From Dyadobacter diqingensis (GTDB lineage: Bacteria > Bacteroidota > Bacteroidia > Cytophagales > Spirosomataceae), in the NCBI RefSeq assembly GCF_024220585.1, contig NZ_JAMXKF010000001.1:682001-746000 (forward strand): a stretch of DNA of 64,000 nucleotides, given 5' to 3'. Shown here in pieces: positions 25,696-35,598 of the stretch. The notes beneath the pieces are model-generated. The model worked only from the letters and a program-made list of their open reading frames with translations. It was not told the DNA's origin and ran no database searches. Numbering within the stretch: position 1 is the first letter of the stretch; the number at the start of each line of letters is the position of its first letter. A program made the position numbers and the translations under genes.

Positions 25696-26070
25696 ATGAT
25701 AAAATCGCTCAGAAACATCGCGCTGCTCGGTGAAGGAATTACCAATTTTAACGAAAAATACATTGAGCTGGAAAGGGAAAATCCGACTGAGGCAGTTATC
25801 ATCGATCCGGATGGGATTGTCAATGCGTACACCTATGACGGTTTCGCCTTTTTGAACGAAACCTGGTACAAAAAATACAGCAAAAAATGGCAGGACGACT
25901 CCTCTGAAATTGACAGGTTACTGGTCAATCTGGTCAAAGCGTCGGCAAGCCATTCTACCTCCGGAAACCTTACTAAAATCAAGGATTATCTGTCGAGCCC
26001 GCCCGACTCGATCGCAGAAACCATAAAGGTTTGGCAAAGCTTCTATGACCCTCATTTTAAAGACATCTGA
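25696..26070 (+). CDS. Hypothetical protein (124 aa)
   Basis: 124 aa, soluble, no known domain. It contains AVIIDPDGIVNAYTYDGFAFLNE in the middle and a helical C-terminus (SIAETIKVWQSFYDPHFKDI). Codon use and composition look chromosomal. It converges on the MFS gene with 28 bp between stops. Function is not assignable. Confidence 0.55.
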   Translation: MIKSLRNIALLGEGITNFNEKYIELERENPTEAVIIDPDGIVNAYTYDGFAFLNETWYKKYSKKWQDDSSEIDRLLVNLVKASASHSTSGNLTKIKDYLSSPPDSIAETIKVWQSFYDPHFKDI

Positions 26071-26098
26071 TCGGGATCAGCCTTCTGGTGCACACTTT

Positions 26099-27637
26099 TT
26101 AATGATCAGATAATATAACCTGGGTTTTCGCCCCCTTCTTCCGGCCCACAAGTAACAGCAATGGTAGAGCAAACAGAAAAACAGAACCTACCAGCAGATA
26201 GGCGTCGTTAAAACTGAGCAGATTGCTTTGCCGCATCAGGCCGGCATCCAGCAGGCCCAGAGCCTTGTTATGGGCCTCAAAAGCAGTAGCGCCTTTGCTC
26301 ATAAACAAATTGGTATAAGCCGAGATCCGCTGCATGGCCAGCGGATTGTATTCCGTCACATTGGAAACCAGGTCTGAGCGGTGAACCGCGTTACGATTAT
26401 GCAAATACGTGTTCACCATCGCGAGCCCAACGGAGCCCCCAAGTTGCCGCATCATGTTATTCAAAGCAGCGCCTTGCGGAATATCTTTGGTTTCAAGTGC
26501 AGAAACGGCCAATGCGGTAAGCGGAACCGTGACAATGGCCAAACCCACTCCGCGCCAGATCAGCGAAATGGTAATGTCGCTTGCCGAGGCGTTCAGATTG
26601 AGATGTGACATTTGCCAACTGAACAAAACGAAAAGTATCATCCCTGTTGTAATCATCACCAAAGGCGACACACCTCTTTGCAAAAGTTTGGCTGAAATAA
26701 TAAGTCCGCCGATGGCCAAAAACGCACCAGGCAGCAATAGCAGCCCTGTTTGAGACGGTGTAAAATTTAATAACCGTTGGGCAAAAACCGGCGTCAGGAA
26801 TACAGAACTGAAAAGCCCGATACCGGAAATGAAGGTAACGATAGCCGCAATGCTTAAATTTTTACTTTTTAAAACCCGAAGATTTACAACCGGATTTTTA
26901 ATCTTCAACTCCCACCATACGAAAAGCGTGAGTCCAAGTGATGCGATAACGCTTAGCCAGATGATGTAATTCGCGTCAAACCAGTCATCAATTTCACCGC
27001 GCTCCAAAACAGTCTGCAATGAACCTACGCCGACAGCCAGCAGCAAAATACCCGTCCAGTCGATACGCCCCGCCTGCTGTTTGATTTTTGGCTCCGACAA
27101 CAGCGCGTAACAAAGCGCGGCAACGGTAATTCCAATCGGTATATTAATGTAAAATATCCATGGCCAGGACTGATATTCCGTAATGTATCCGCCCAACGTC
27201 GGGCCTATGGTAGGACCCAAAAACACACCAACACCAAAAATCGCACTGGCTACATTCTGCTTTTCTTTTGGAAACAGCTCAAAAACAATAGCCTGTGACA
27301 CCGACAATAAAGCACCCCCGCCAAGCCCCTGTAAAAAACGAAAAGCGACCAGCATCCAAATCCCCGAGGCCTGCCCGCACATAAAGGAAAAGAATGTGAA
27401 GGCGATAACCGATCCGATGTAATAATTTCTCCGCCCAAGTTTTAAAGCCAAAAAACTCGTCATCGGGATGATAATCACGTTGGCGATCGCATAGGAAGTG
27501 ATCACCCAGGAGGTATCTTCCAGCGTCGCGCCCAGATTCCCGCTCATATGCGACAAAGCCACGTTAACGATCGATGTATCAATTAATTCCATAACCGCAG
27601 CAGCGATCACGGTAATCAGCAAAATAGTTCTTTTCAT
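26099..27637 (-). CDS. DHA2-family (EmrB/QacA-type) drug:H+ antiporter
   Basis: 512 aa with 14 hydrophobic segments. Helix 1 carries LIDTSIVNVAL, a motif of the 14-TM DHA2 group. Motif A is degenerate here (KLGRRNYY), and motif C (GVFLGPTIGPTLGGYI) is clear. It should export hydrophobic toxic compounds with proton uptake. In Bacteroidota such genes usually stand next to EmrA-type and TolC genes and a TetR repressor; none is seen here. Two near-identical palindromes flank its promoter, suggesting TetR control from elsewhere. Confidence 0.9.
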   Translation of the reverse strand: MKRTILLITVIAAAVMELIDTSIVNVALSHMSGNLGATLEDTSWVITSYAIANVIIIPMTSFLALKLGRRNYYIGSVIAFTFFSFMCGQASGIWMLVAFRFLQGLGGGALLSVSQAIVFELFPKEKQNVASAIFGVGVFLGPTIGPTLGGYITEYQSWPWIFYINIPIGITVAALCYALLSEPKIKQQAGRIDWTGILLLAVGVGSLQTVLERGEIDDWFDANYIIWLSVIASLGLTLFVWWELKIKNPVVNLRVLKSKNLSIAAIVTFISGIGLFSSVFLTPVFAQRLLNFTPSQTGLLLLPGAFLAIGGLIISAKLLQRGVSPLVMITTGMILFVLFSWQMSHLNLNASASDITISLIWRGVGLAIVTVPLTALAVSALETKDIPQGAALNNMMRQLGGSVGLAMVNTYLHNRNAVHRSDLVSNVTEYNPLAMQRISAYTNLFMSKGATAFEAHNKALGLLDAGLMRQSNLLSFNDAYLLVGSVFLFALPLLLLVGRKKGAKTQVILSDH

Positions 27638-27642
27638 AAATA

Positions 27643-27656
27643 ATACCGATTGGTAT
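27643..27656. promoter_or_regulatory. Operator palindrome ATACC-N4-GGTAT (proximal)
   Basis: ATACCGATTGGTAT lies 6 bp upstream of the MFS start codon. It is a near copy of the distal palindrome (27787-27800), whose complement reads ATACCGAATGGTAT. The form is that of TetR-family operators. It overlaps the translation initiation region. Confidence 0.7.
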
Positions 27657-27779
27657 ATTTTTAAATATAATGTTTAAAACAGGATTTCATAAGCAATAAA
27701 AATTCCCAGATGTGAAAATTATCGACGTGAAATGAAACCCTGTTTGGTTATCAGATTTTTCATTTTTTTAATTTGAATC

Positions 27780-27811
27780 CAAAATTATACCATTCGGTAT
27801 TATTTTACAAA
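27780..27811 (-). promoter_or_regulatory. MFS promoter with operator palindrome in its spacer
   Basis: On the minus strand a TTTG (27808-27811), a 20-bp spacer and TAATTTTG (27780-27787) form a good Bacteroidota promoter. The spacer holds ATACCATTCGGTAT (27787-27800), a 14-bp palindrome matching the proximal one. A protein bound there would block the polymerase. Transcription would start near 27773, leaving a ~135-nt leader with the second operator at its end. Confidence 0.7.
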
Positions 27812-27885
27812 TTATTATCGATTTTATATTGATGGCATGTGTGGCTCTGTCTTTTTTATACCAATCCAAATGGATAAACAAAGAA

Positions 27886-27920
27886 AAGGAGCTGACCGGC
27901 TTATCGCCAGTCAGCTCCTT
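27886..27920 (-). terminator. Intrinsic terminator after IMP dehydrogenase
   Basis: AAGGAGCTGAC (27886-27896) and GTCAGCTCCTT (27910-27920) form an 11-bp stem. On the minus strand it is followed by TTCTTTGTTT. It lies 30 bp beyond the IMPDH stop codon. Confidence 0.82.
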
Positions 27921-27950
27921 CATATGTACTTATACTGCTAAATCAGCAGG

Positions 27951-29441
27951 TTATTCTTTTACAATCACATCATGCGCCCCGCCTTCAACGATACTTACCG
28001 AAGACACCAGTGTAATTTTTGCTTTTTCTTTCAGCAACGCGATTGAAATCGTTCCACAGCTGCACATGGTTGATTTAATTTTACCAATTGTCACAGCCAG
28101 ATTATCTTTCAGACTTCCCGCATAAGGCACATAGCTATCAACACCTTCTTCAAATTTCAGGCCGTCTGCTGTATCTCCCATATCGTAACGCTGCCAGTTG
28201 CGGGCGCGGTTTGAACCTTCTCCCCAATACTCCTTCACATAGTTTCCGCCAACCATCAGTTTACGTGTAGGGCTTTCGTCAAAACGGGCAAAATATCTTC
28301 CCATCATCAAAAAGTCAGCACCCATTGCCAAGGCCAATACCATGTGGTAATCCTGTGCAATGCCTCCATCCGAGCAAATGGGTACGTAAATACCCGTTTC
28401 CTGATAATATTGATCGCGAGCCTCAGCAACTTCGATCAACGCAGTAGCCTGTCCGCGGCCGATACCTTTTGTTTCTCTCGTAATACAGATAGAGCCTCCG
28501 CCAACACCCACTTTCACAAAATCCGCTCCGGCTTCAACAAGATATAAAAACCCGTCTCTGTCGACCACGTTCCCTGCTCCTACTTTCACCTTATCACCAA
28601 ATTGAGTCTTGATGTATTGAAGTGTTTCACGCTGCCAAACCGAAAATCCGTCAGATGAATCAATACAAAGTACATCGGCGCCAGCTTCAACCAAGGCAGG
28701 AACTCTTTCTTTATAATCACGCGTATTGATGCCCGCACCGACAACCAATTTCTTCTGAGAATCCGACAGCTCCAACGGGTTGTCTTTATGGTTGTCATAA
28801 TCCTTGCGGAATACGAAAAACTTGAAGTTATTGTTTTCGTCAATAACCGGAAGGCTGTTCAGTTTGTGGTCCCAGATGATATCATTGGCTTCTTTTAACG
28901 AAATACCAAGCTGCGCAGTAACCAGGTTCGAAAAAGGAGTCATGAATTCTTTCACCTTTTTATCCAGGCGATCCGTGCTCGTACGATAATCCCTGCTCGT
29001 TACAATACCCAATAACTTACCTTCTGCCGTTCCGTTGTCAGTAATTGCAATAGTAGAGTGGCCGGTTTTTCCTTTCAGCTGAATAACATCCTTCAAAGTA
29101 TGCTCCTCCGTCAGATTCGCCGTGCTGATCACAAAACCAGACTTATGGTTTTTCACCTTACGGATCATGGCAGCCTGCTCTTCAATACCCTGAGAACCAA
29201 AAACAAAAGAAACACCTCCATTTTTAGCTAATGCAATTGCCATTCCGTCATCTGAAACAGACTGCATGATAGCCGATACAAAAGGAATATTTAGTTCAAT
29301 ATCCGGTGTCTGTCCCTTGCTGAATTTTGTCAGCGGGGTTTTCAAAGAAACGTTATTAGGAACACATTCCGCAGTGGTTAATCCGGGAATTAAAAGGTAT
29401 TCACTGAAAGTCCTTGATGTTTCGTTTAAATACTGGGCCAT
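27951..29441 (-). CDS. guaB: IMP dehydrogenase
   Basis: 496 aa. It catalyses NAD-dependent oxidation of IMP to XMP, the committed step of GMP synthesis. The catalytic loop [15 protein letters not shown] carries Cys319. Residues about 97-220 are a CBS pair inserted in the TIM barrel (GIVTSRDYR). IMP-binding stretches [11 protein letters not shown] and [13 protein letters not shown] are present. The loop differs from the usual GPGSICTTR form (here [12 protein letters not shown]), which marks a divergent IMPDH subgroup. The symbol is by reaction. A small frame ends one base upstream of its ATG. Confidence 0.92.
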   Translation of the reverse strand: MAQYLNETSRTFSEYLLIPGLTTAECVPNNVSLKTPLTKFSKGQTPDIELNIPFVSAIMQSVSDDGMAIALAKNGGVSFVFGSQGIEEQAAMIRKVKNHKSGFVISTANLTEEHTLKDVIQLKGKTGHSTIAITDNGTAEGKLLGIVTSRDYRTSTDRLDKKVKEFMTPFSNLVTAQLGISLKEANDIIWDHKLNSLPVIDENNNFKFFVFRKDYDNHKDNPLELSDSQKKLVVGAGINTRDYKERVPALVEAGADVLCIDSSDGFSVWQRETLQYIKTQFGDKVKVGAGNVVDRDGFLYLVEAGADFVKVGVGGGSICITRETKGIGRGQATALIEVAEARDQYYQETGIYVPICSDGGIAQDYHMVLALAMGADFLMMGRYFARFDESPTRKLMVGGNYVKEYWGEGSNRARNWQRYDMGDTADGLKFEEGVDSYVPYAGSLKDNLAVTIGKIKSTMCSCGTISIALLKEKAKITLVSSVSIVEGGAHDVIVKE

Positions 29442-29442
29442 T

Positions 29443-29862
29443 TTATTTGTTTTTTAGATTTTTTAGCGCCCCGGTCCGGTACAGTTTACCTATCGAAAAA
29501 CCACGAACAACAGTATTTACAATACCGGTATTATTAGATTTTCCCAATAAGTGAGCTGATACACAAGAACTAAAACGCGCTGTTTTTTGAAGTTTTGAAC
29601 TGAGAGAAGAGTCCGTTTCCGGATCCTTTGAAATAAATAAATTTGCTGTCGGAATTTGCCTCAGGATTAAATCAGAGGACTCAGAATATTCCGGCGAAAG
29701 ATAAAACGCAGGTATTATATTACAAAAAAACCTGACAGTCAGACTATTATCAGGTGTTTCATATTGTTTCAAAATTGCCGTTCTGTGCCCTTGTTGCTTT
29801 ATTTCTGCAACTTTCCGGCACTGCGGCCCGGGCATTTCAACAATTTTAAAACCTGTTTCCAT
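29443..29862 (-). CDS. Possible small protein upstream of IMPDH (139 aa)
   Basis: A frame of 139 codons from ATG 29860-29862 ([21 protein letters not shown]) ends one base before the IMPDH start, so the two could be translationally coupled. A longer frame (to 29961) starts with a hydrophobic, less convincing stretch. Some segments look protein-like, but no family is recognised. It may equally be a long leader of the guaB mRNA. Confidence 0.35.
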   Translation of the reverse strand: METGFKIVEMPGPQCRKVAEIKQQGHRTAILKQYETPDNSLTVRFFCNIIPAFYLSPEYSESSDLILRQIPTANLFISKDPETDSSLSSKLQKTARFSSCVSAHLLGKSNNTGIVNTVVRGFSIGKLYRTGALKNLKNK

Positions 29863-30009
29863 AAATATATTTATAGAGAACACTATTTCCGGGAAAAAAT
29901 TCACTTTAAATAAAATATAATTTTTCCACGGACCTATGCACCAATCATTTAACAGGCACAAAGGTTAGACGGTTATGATACTCAACCGGGCGTCCTTTAT
30001 ATAAAGCAA

Positions 30010-30017
30010 CAAAAGTA
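30010..30017 (-). promoter_or_regulatory. -7 box TACTTTTG upstream of the small frame and IMPDH
   Basis: The minus strand reads TACTTTTG, an exact TAnnTTTG match, about 150 bp before ATG 29862. No clear TTTG -33 element is found. It would place transcription of the guaB unit near 30003. Confidence 0.35.
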
Positions 30018-30087
30018 GTACTTTTTAAAACAGTTTTCACGATTTTGTAATTAGAAAATACTATAAATGCGATTATTCTGTGATTTG

Positions 30088-32889
30088 TCAACGAAGCATT
30101 TCGTCAAAAGTAAGGCTCACGTAATAAATTGCACCTATGGAGGCCGAACCGTATGCCTGATAAACCTGTCGGTTCAGCAAATTATTAGCTCCGACTTTTA
30201 CCGTGCTTTTTATTGTTGAAAACTTGCAGCTCACCTGCGCGTCTACTGTTGAGAATGCTTTGATTTTACCCGGCCTCATTTCGTTAAATGCGCCATACCA
30301 GTCGAAGGTATCCTGCCAATGCCAGGCTACATTAAAACCCATATTTTTATACACTGCCTGATTTCCAAACAAAACATTGGTTCGAAACTTAGGGGTATTA
30401 AATGCCGGGACATTACCGGGATTTGCCTTTTTCAGATTAAAAGACGACCATGTGCCATTACCGCCAATTGTATAGTTTTTGGGTAATTGATATGTCAGGC
30501 CCAATGTTGCGCCTTGTGTTGCGACTTTATCCGAGGCATTGGTGGTCAGGATAAATGTCTGAACCTGCCCGTTAAAAACTTCTGTTGCCGCCCCGGCATT
30601 GACCGATGCACTCTCAGTCAAGACATCCGACTGAGGTCTGACAACGCGGCTGCTCAGGATAAAATCCTTATAAGCGGAATAGTAATAATTTACATCGATC
30701 AGCAAATTATTCGCAACCAGACTCTTATAACCAATTTCGAAAGTACGATCTCTTTCAGGTTTTACGTACGCTATGTTGGACTTAACCAGTAAATCTTTAT
30801 TTCTGCTGATAGCATCAACGGCTATCGATCCGGCCTGTACCGCATTGTTAACCGCTGCGCTGAAAATATTCACCGAAGTATAGGTGAATGAGTTTTCATA
30901 AACATTCATCCCCCTGCTATTGGCAGGAACCCCACCCAGAACCGTGACTGTACCCGATGTAAGTTTGATATACTGGTCTACCGGAATAGGGTTACGAAAG
31001 CCAGTCTGATAGGATATGCGGAAATTATGATTTTTAGCCACCGTAAACACGGCAGATGCGCGCGGCGTCATTCTCCCCTTAAAGTTCTGATTTTTGTCAA
31101 ACCGATCTGAAACTGTCAGCTTTAACTTATCCTGCCACATTTTTTTCGAGACCTGAACAAACGCGCCTCCTTCATTGATCGTGATATTTTGATCCTTGTC
31201 ATCAAACAACGTCCCGTTGGTAAACATATCATAACGGCGAAAATTACCCCCCGCGACAATATCCACAAATTTGATCTGATCCGTAAAATCGTATTGCCCC
31301 TCGGCATGATAAAACTTGCTTTTTGTAAAAATCCCTGCTCCGCCCGCACCGTATACTTTTTCCAGCTTTTCCTTCTCTCTGTTGAAATCACCAGATCCGG
31401 GAAGATATCTCCCCTCGTCGGCAAAAGCACGTGCTACGGTGTGATTTCCGGCAGAAACATTAAGTACATTTCCTTTAAAAGCAGCCGCATATCTGTCAAA
31501 CCATGTATTATTTGCGCGGGCCGGCGCCACGACAATTCCATTCAAATCCTTCACCCAGGTCAGATTGATATTCTGCCCCAATGTTCGGGCATTGTAGGTA
31601 TCGTGCGAATTTTCCATGACAGCATAGGCCCTGACAAAGTATTTCCTGCCTTTCAATTCAACGCGGTGCTGATGCAATGCATAATTATTTAATGAAAAAC
31701 GGCTGCTCCCCATATGCGCGGCCGTACTTTGCCCATAATTGTACTGATAAACAAATTCCATATTATCATTTGCCCGGTAATGCAGCGCTCCATTGAGTTT
31801 TAAACTGTTGGTATTGTAATTCATCAGGTCCCGCTCCTCGTATCCCGTTCTCGATACCCGCCCGATGCCTTCCAGATTTTTCACAACCTCATCTCCGTAA
31901 ATATTCAGTGCATTTCTTGCCGGATTATTTTCTCCCTTCTGATTCGCAGGCGTCAGCGCATCAACATCCGTGTAATTTGTTGCAAACCAATCCAGTCCTT
32001 TAAAATAAGACGCATTGACCTTTAACGCCAGCTTCCGGTTCAGCACTCTCGCGTAGCGCAGCGAAAAATCGTAGAGCCCATGAGGATCGCTGTATTTTTC
32101 ATTGATATGATTTAGACCACTTTTCAGCTGTACACTCAAGCCGGTATATAAAAACGGGTTTTTCGTTCGCATCATCAAAAGACCGTTGAATGCCACCGGG
32201 CCATACAGAGCCGACGCCGAGCCAGGAATCACTTCAACACTTTCCAGGTCCAGCTCCGATGATCCAAACAGGTTACCCACCGGAACATTCAGTCCAGGTG
32301 GCTGATTATCTACACCATCAATCAATTGAAGAAAGCGGCTGTTGGATATCGAATTGAAACCGCGGGTATTCACCTGTTTATTGGTTAGGCCAACAGTCGT
32401 CAACTCAACGCCTTTCAGATTTTGTAAACCATCATAAAAATTCAGCGACGGTGTTGTCTGAATATCCCGGCTATTCATTTTTTCGACGCTGACTGGTGAC
32501 TGCAACACATGCTCTTCAACTCTTGATGCGGAAATTACTACCTCGTTCATCCACATGCTATCAGGCTGAAGAACAACCATTAGATTACCGGAAGTGATTT
32601 CTGCATCACGGGTTTTATAACCTACACTGGATATGGTTATCAAAAATGGGAAACTCAGAGCTGTTATCAATTCAAAATCACCTTCTTTGTCCGTGATCGT
32701 ACCGTTAAGTTTCCCCTTAATCACCACAGCTGCGCCAGGAACAGGTTCGCCGGTTTCACTGTTGGTTACGCTGCCACTTATCTTTAAACGCTGACAAAAT
32801 CCTGATTCAGCATTTAAAAATAAGACAGTAAAAAATATCACGTTGAGCAGTAATCGTTTGATCATAGATTCTGATTTTAGTGTCTTCAA
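30088..32889 (-). CDS. TonB-dependent outer-membrane receptor
   Basis: 933 aa. A signal peptide (better with start at M9, 32863-32865: MIKRLLLNVIFF) is followed by a carboxypeptidase-regulatory-like domain (SGSVTNSETGEPVPGAAVVIKG), a plug domain (TRGFNSISNSRFLQLIDGVDN, then VEVIPGSASALYGP) and a C-terminal barrel ending near YVSLTFDEMLR. It imports a substrate through the outer membrane with TonB energy. No SusD-like partner is adjacent, so it is not a typical glycan PUL receptor. The gene lies 5 bp downstream of a TPR histidine kinase gene, suggesting joint expression. Confidence 0.9.
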   Translation of the reverse strand: MKTLKSESMIKRLLLNVIFFTVLFLNAESGFCQRLKISGSVTNSETGEPVPGAAVVIKGKLNGTITDKEGDFELITALSFPFLITISSVGYKTRDAEITSGNLMVVLQPDSMWMNEVVISASRVEEHVLQSPVSVEKMNSRDIQTTPSLNFYDGLQNLKGVELTTVGLTNKQVNTRGFNSISNSRFLQLIDGVDNQPPGLNVPVGNLFGSSELDLESVEVIPGSASALYGPVAFNGLLMMRTKNPFLYTGLSVQLKSGLNHINEKYSDPHGLYDFSLRYARVLNRKLALKVNASYFKGLDWFATNYTDVDALTPANQKGENNPARNALNIYGDEVVKNLEGIGRVSRTGYEERDLMNYNTNSLKLNGALHYRANDNMEFVYQYNYGQSTAAHMGSSRFSLNNYALHQHRVELKGRKYFVRAYAVMENSHDTYNARTLGQNINLTWVKDLNGIVVAPARANNTWFDRYAAAFKGNVLNVSAGNHTVARAFADEGRYLPGSGDFNREKEKLEKVYGAGGAGIFTKSKFYHAEGQYDFTDQIKFVDIVAGGNFRRYDMFTNGTLFDDKDQNITINEGGAFVQVSKKMWQDKLKLTVSDRFDKNQNFKGRMTPRASAVFTVAKNHNFRISYQTGFRNPIPVDQYIKLTSGTVTVLGGVPANSRGMNVYENSFTYTSVNIFSAAVNNAVQAGSIAVDAISRNKDLLVKSNIAYVKPERDRTFEIGYKSLVANNLLIDVNYYYSAYKDFILSSRVVRPQSDVLTESASVNAGAATEVFNGQVQTFILTTNASDKVATQGATLGLTYQLPKNYTIGGNGTWSSFNLKKANPGNVPAFNTPKFRTNVLFGNQAVYKNMGFNVAWHWQDTFDWYGAFNEMRPGKIKAFSTVDAQVSCKFSTIKSTVKVGANNLLNRQVYQAYGSASIGAIYYVSLTFDEMLR

Positions 32890-32894
32890 AATTT

Positions 32895-35240
32895 TCAGGT
32901 AATTGCTCCCTCAACCTTTTCATCGGCCAGGGATTTTGAATCAAAACCAACTATTCCTCCCGCTTTAAATGACATTACGATTGTTAAACCGCTGCTGCTT
33001 TCAATCTTAAACGTACCTCGCAACTGCCTGCTGAGGCCCTCCATGAGGCTCATACCAAGCGAATTACTTCTTTCCACCTTAAAGTCGGGAGGCAGCCCAA
33101 CTCCATTGTCCGAGACAGTTAATGATATCATCTGGTCCGGCGTCTGCTTCATCGCTATTTTCACCAAACCTCGTCTTCCGTCCGGAAACGCACTTTTAAT
33201 CGAATTCGTAATCGCTTCGTTGAGTATCAGCCCTACCGGAACAGCCTGAGAAACATCCAGTTCTATAAAGTCCACATCCAGGTTAAAAAGAATTATCTCA
33301 CTTGTATCGTAGCTATCGCGCAGATATTCCACGAGTTCGGTGATGTAGGCTGGCATTTCAACCTTTGCCACACTTTTGGATTCGTACAATTTCTGATGGA
33401 TCAGCGACATGGAATACATCCGGTGCTGGCTGAGCCTTATGGCCTTCAGAGCCGCCTCGTTATCAATAAAAACAGACTGCGTGTTCAGGAGGCTCATAAC
33501 GATCTGAAGATTGTTTTTTACGCGGTGATGTATCTCTTTTAGCAGCCACTCTTTCTCTTTGAGCAGTTTGCTTTGTTCGGAAATCAAATTTTCGAGTGAG
33601 ATATTTTTCTGATTAATAACCTCCTGCTGTGCCTGTAATTTATTGTGGCTATGCCGTTTGGTCCTGTAACGATTGTAACCCATGCCCATGATCAGCAGCA
33701 AAATGATAACCCCGGCAATAATAATATTTCTTGCCAGCGCAGTACTTTGGAGCTGCCCCTGATTGATGAGCAATTTGATATCCCTTTCTTTTTTCTCGGT
33801 TTCGTACTTGATCTGTAATTCTTCAATTTGCCTGCTTTTGGTTTCATTGAAGACGGAATCCTTCAAAGAAGCGTGTTTATGAAAATGACCAATAGCATCG
33901 ACATAATTTCCCGCCGCAGAATCCATTTTAAAGCGCATCAAATGTGCCCTTTGCAATACCGAAACGGGAACGATTCCCGGAGCCGCTCCCAGGACAAGAG
34001 CGAAATAGTAATCTGCTTTTTCATAACGCCTGATATCAAAATAGAACTTCGCGATGGCATAATGTTGATAAACAGCCCTGATTTCTCCTATTTTTTTGCT
34101 CCATTCAGCCATTTCTACAAAATACTGCTCAGCAAGCGCCTGCTGTTTCAACGCATTGTAGCAGTGTCCAAAACTTTCCGCAATGATCGCTTTATTGATA
34201 GGATATTCCGGCGGATGCTTTTTTACCTGATCCTTTAAAAAAACAAGCGCCTTTTGCCCCTTTCCCTGCATGATCGAAACCCTGACCGTGTTACGGACTA
34301 TCGCAGAATACAGATACTCAAACTCCCCTTTTCTTTCAACTACGGCCAGTGACTTTTGATAGTTTAGCAAACTTTTATCGTAGTCGCCCATATCCCGGTA
34401 AATATTCCCAAAGTAAAAATGAACCACATCCAGATTATAATCTCCCTGCCTGCCCTCTGCATTTTTCACGGCTTCCATACCGTAATAGAGAGCCTTATTA
34501 AAATTCCCACGAAAATAATTGACCGCCATAAGGCCACTGTAAACATCCTTGACCATAGCTGCCCGACCGGTTTTCTGCAATGCCAGCGCCTGTAAATATT
34601 CATTCTCCGCAAGCTTTAAATTCCCTTGCTGCAAGGCATTAAAATCAGCCATTTGAATCAAAATACCTGATTCTTTATCCTTATCAGATATTTGTTTTGC
34701 GATGGACAATGCCGTTTTAAAACATGTCATCATTTCCAAAAAATTGGCTTCATTAGCCAGTTGAGGAGAAAAATGGGCCTTAATACTCATAAAACCCTGC
34801 CCAAAACGAAACCAGGTTTGTGCTTCACCCGCCTTGTCTCCGGTATTCTGGTAATTTCGGATTACCCGCATAAATGCCGCCCGACCATTTTTCAAGTCGC
34901 CCTTGCGCAATTGAGCACTTCCCAGCAAACAAAGCGATTCATGCCAATAATAAATGAGTTTAAGCGAGTCGCTTAAACGATAAGCCTGACGTAAAACGCT
35001 AAGTGCGCTGTCCGTATTTCTATCGTCATTACCCGGCCTTGAAAGGTATAAATTTCCCGATTTTAAGAGCTGACTTATCTGACTGGTATCCGCACTGACC
35101 GATTTCACGTGCCTGTTCAGTCCCCTGCGTGGATGTCCGCTGCGGGCCGGGCAAACCACTATTATGACGAAAAAGAAAATTACGAAAGCCAGTATTTTGT
35201 GCAAATGCCTCCACATACCTGATAAATTAGCATTGTTCAA
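32895..35240 (-). CDS. TPR-containing sensor histidine kinase (HisKA_2 type)
   Basis: 781 aa. An N-terminal hydrophobic segment is followed by about 400 residues of tetratricopeptide-like repeats (YYGMEAVKNAEG, YFGNIYRDMGDYDKSLLNYQKSL), a transmembrane helix (NIIIAGVIILLLIMGMGYN), a coiled linker and a HisKA_2 dimerisation domain EIHHRVKNNLQIVMSLL with the phosphoacceptor His. The ATPase domain shows NEAITNSIKSAF (N box) and DNGVGLPPDF (G1). No receiver domain is fused and no response regulator is adjacent. It is followed by a TonB receptor after 5 bp. Confidence 0.88.
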   Translation of the reverse strand: MNNANLSGMWRHLHKILAFVIFFFVIIVVCPARSGHPRRGLNRHVKSVSADTSQISQLLKSGNLYLSRPGNDDRNTDSALSVLRQAYRLSDSLKLIYYWHESLCLLGSAQLRKGDLKNGRAAFMRVIRNYQNTGDKAGEAQTWFRFGQGFMSIKAHFSPQLANEANFLEMMTCFKTALSIAKQISDKDKESGILIQMADFNALQQGNLKLAENEYLQALALQKTGRAAMVKDVYSGLMAVNYFRGNFNKALYYGMEAVKNAEGRQGDYNLDVVHFYFGNIYRDMGDYDKSLLNYQKSLAVVERKGEFEYLYSAIVRNTVRVSIMQGKGQKALVFLKDQVKKHPPEYPINKAIIAESFGHCYNALKQQALAEQYFVEMAEWSKKIGEIRAVYQHYAIAKFYFDIRRYEKADYYFALVLGAAPGIVPVSVLQRAHLMRFKMDSAAGNYVDAIGHFHKHASLKDSVFNETKSRQIEELQIKYETEKKERDIKLLINQGQLQSTALARNIIIAGVIILLLIMGMGYNRYRTKRHSHNKLQAQQEVINQKNISLENLISEQSKLLKEKEWLLKEIHHRVKNNLQIVMSLLNTQSVFIDNEAALKAIRLSQHRMYSMSLIHQKLYESKSVAKVEMPAYITELVEYLRDSYDTSEIILFNLDVDFIELDVSQAVPVGLILNEAITNSIKSAFPDGRRGLVKIAMKQTPDQMISLTVSDNGVGLPPDFKVERSNSLGMSLMEGLSRQLRGTFKIESSSGLTIVMSFKAGGIVGFDSKSLADEKVEGAIT

Positions 35241-35554
35241 TCCCCCAAACCAATGGTAAACATAAACTCATTTCACCACCGCGCCCTGCACAATGAGTGA
35301 TCCTGGTTTAAAACTATTCATTTAAAGCATTGAAAATAACTACGCTGCCGGCTGGAAATGGCAAATCGATGAAATCGACAACAAAAAAAGTAATCCGTAC
35401 AACAAGTTTTGCAAAGGTGAGGTACCTTATTCTATACAACCGCCTTCAGGATGAAGCCCCGGAAGAATGATCGGCAGACACAGCATAACATCGAAACTGC
35501 AAAGGCCGCATACGAAACCTTTACATATATACGTAAATCGAATAAAAACGAATA
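35241..35554. other. Intergenic stretch without recognised genes
   Basis: About 310 bp between the kinase start and a terminator of the next leftward gene. It presumably holds the kinase-receptor promoter. No exact TAnnTTTG box with a TTTG partner was found, and there is no coding frame of quality and no repeat. Confidence 0.4.
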
Positions 35555-35580
35555 CTAAAAAAAAGCAGTGGGGCTGCTTG
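35555..35580 (-). terminator. Intrinsic terminator of the 167-aa gene
   Basis: On the minus strand AAGCAG, a CCCCA loop and CTGCTT (35563-35579) are followed by a run of eight T residues. It lies about 20 bp after the stop at 35599. Confidence 0.85.
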
Positions 35581-35598
35581 CAGCAACTATCTCAAATA

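Noticed and set aside
30088..32889. SusC/SusD polysaccharide utilisation locus
   Set aside because: No SusD-like lipoprotein, glycoside hydrolase or ECF/anti-sigma genes adjoin the receptor.
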